This document shows, piece by piece, positions 6,564 to 6,712 of a stretch of 6,712 nucleotides of DNA. The first letter of the stretch is position 1, and every line of letters starts with the position of its first letter. The notes below the pieces were generated by a model. That model was not told the DNA's origin. It worked only from the letters and a program-made list of their open reading frames with translations, and searched no databases. The translations under genes were made by a program, and so were the position numbers. Origin of the DNA: Bacillota bacterium (GTDB taxonomy: Bacteria > Bacillota > Bacilli > Alicyclobacillales > Alicyclobacillaceae); NCBI GenBank assembly GCA_021816665.1, contig JAKAXI010000107.1, positions 1 to 6,712 of the forward strand, read 5' to 3'.

Positions 6564-6593
6564 CGACTCACTGCCCCGTCAGGGCGAGAGTCG
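6564..6593. repeat. Two-tier hairpin followed by T5
   Basis: CGACTC (6564-6569) pairs with GAGTCG (6588-6593), and GCCC (6573-6576) with GGGC (6582-6585), loop CGTCA. TTTTT begins 8 nt after the stem on the plus strand (6601), too far for a classic terminator but worth noting. A competing pairing TGACG (6561-6565) with CGTCA (6577-6581) exists. Confidence 0.6.
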
Positions 6594-6621
6594 AACACAC
6601 TTTTTGTTCGTTATTCGCTGT

Positions 6622-6637
6622 TTGTTTACATAATCAG
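6622..6637 (+). repeat. 16-bp direct repeat, copy 2
   Basis: Identical to 5979-5994 and 643 bp from it, same orientation. Identity stops sharply at the 16 bp apart from a loosely similar T-rich upstream flank. The two copies bracket most of the hairpins in this stretch. Confidence 0.85.
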
Positions 6638-6712
6638 ACCCCTGAATGCTCAAATTGTTCGCTCGTCTTGGCCAAACCCCCGTTTTCAGCCGTTTTTGGG
6701 GTCCGCAACGCA

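Larger units (their letters stand above)
5566..6712. other. 1.15-kb stretch without a supportable gene, rich in hairpins
   Basis: No reading frame here has a convincing start, ribosome binding site and recognisable protein. The longest (6149-6505 minus and 6165-6497 plus) overlap each other and match no family I know. I see no tRNA, rRNA, tmRNA, SRP RNA, T-box or CRISPR signature and no transposase. The stretch contains at least seven inverted repeats, a 15-bp tandem duplication, a 16-bp direct repeat, a 10-bp direct repeat and four copies of ACGCTCTG. From about 6300 to 6420 the plus strand is C-rich (53 C against 24 G), so a minus-strand transcript would be G-rich. Possibilities are a structured noncoding RNA, a long upstream region of a gene or rRNA operon beyond the window, or a decayed mobile segment. 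I cannot choose between them. Confidence 0.6.

Noticed and set aside
6592..6610. LexA-type box from CGAAC and GTTCG
   Set aside because: The half-sites are 9 bp apart instead of the 4 bp needed for the Bacillus SOS box.

Overview
The window carries the class III heat-shock operon of a low-to-mid-GC Gram-positive bacterium (Bacillota). It lies on the minus strand in the order ctsR - mcsA - mcsB - clpC, followed by a divergent TetR-family regulator on the plus strand and about 1.15 kb without a convincing protein gene. The protein sequences, the moderately GC-rich DNA, the strong GGAGG-type ribosome binding sites and the CtsR/McsA/McsB set fit Bacillales, perhaps the Alicyclobacillaceae. The genus is an inference from general resemblance only.

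Right to left on the minus strand: a sigma-A-like promoter (4841-4869) has a CtsR operator (4822-4838) just downstream of its -10 box. It reads into ctsR (TTG start, 4765-4283), a 123-nt gap with inverted repeats, mcsA (4159-3647), mcsB (3633-2557) and clpC (2554-119). mcsA-mcsB and mcsB-clpC are 13 and 2 nt apart, each with a strong Shine-Dalgarno inside or touching the upstream gene, so translation is probably coupled. A hairpin at 54-95 follows clpC. The frequent next gene, radA, does not start in the 118 nt visible.

The genes form one regulatory circuit. CtsR represses the operon and senses heat through its glycine-rich wing. McsB, activated by McsA, phosphorylates arginines on CtsR and on damaged proteins. 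ClpC recognises the marked proteins and unfolds them for ClpP, which is not in this window.

On the plus strand, a 189-aa TetR/AcrR regulator (4996-5565) has its own promoter (4924-4952), back to back with the ctsR promoter. Its C-terminal half resembles regulators that bind acyl-CoA-type ligands, but its ligand and targets cannot be read here.

Positions 5566-6712 hold no gene I can support, no tRNA or rRNA that I recognise and no CRISPR array. The stretch is dense in hairpins, including a stem of about 19 bp at 6393-6437, two mutually exclusive stems at 6111-6150 and an imperfect 15-bp stem at 5817-5856. It also has a perfect 15-bp tandem duplication, a 16-bp direct repeat 643 bp apart that contains a match to the Firmicute dif XerD arm, and four copies of the octamer ACGCTCTG. 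It is the least explained part of the window.
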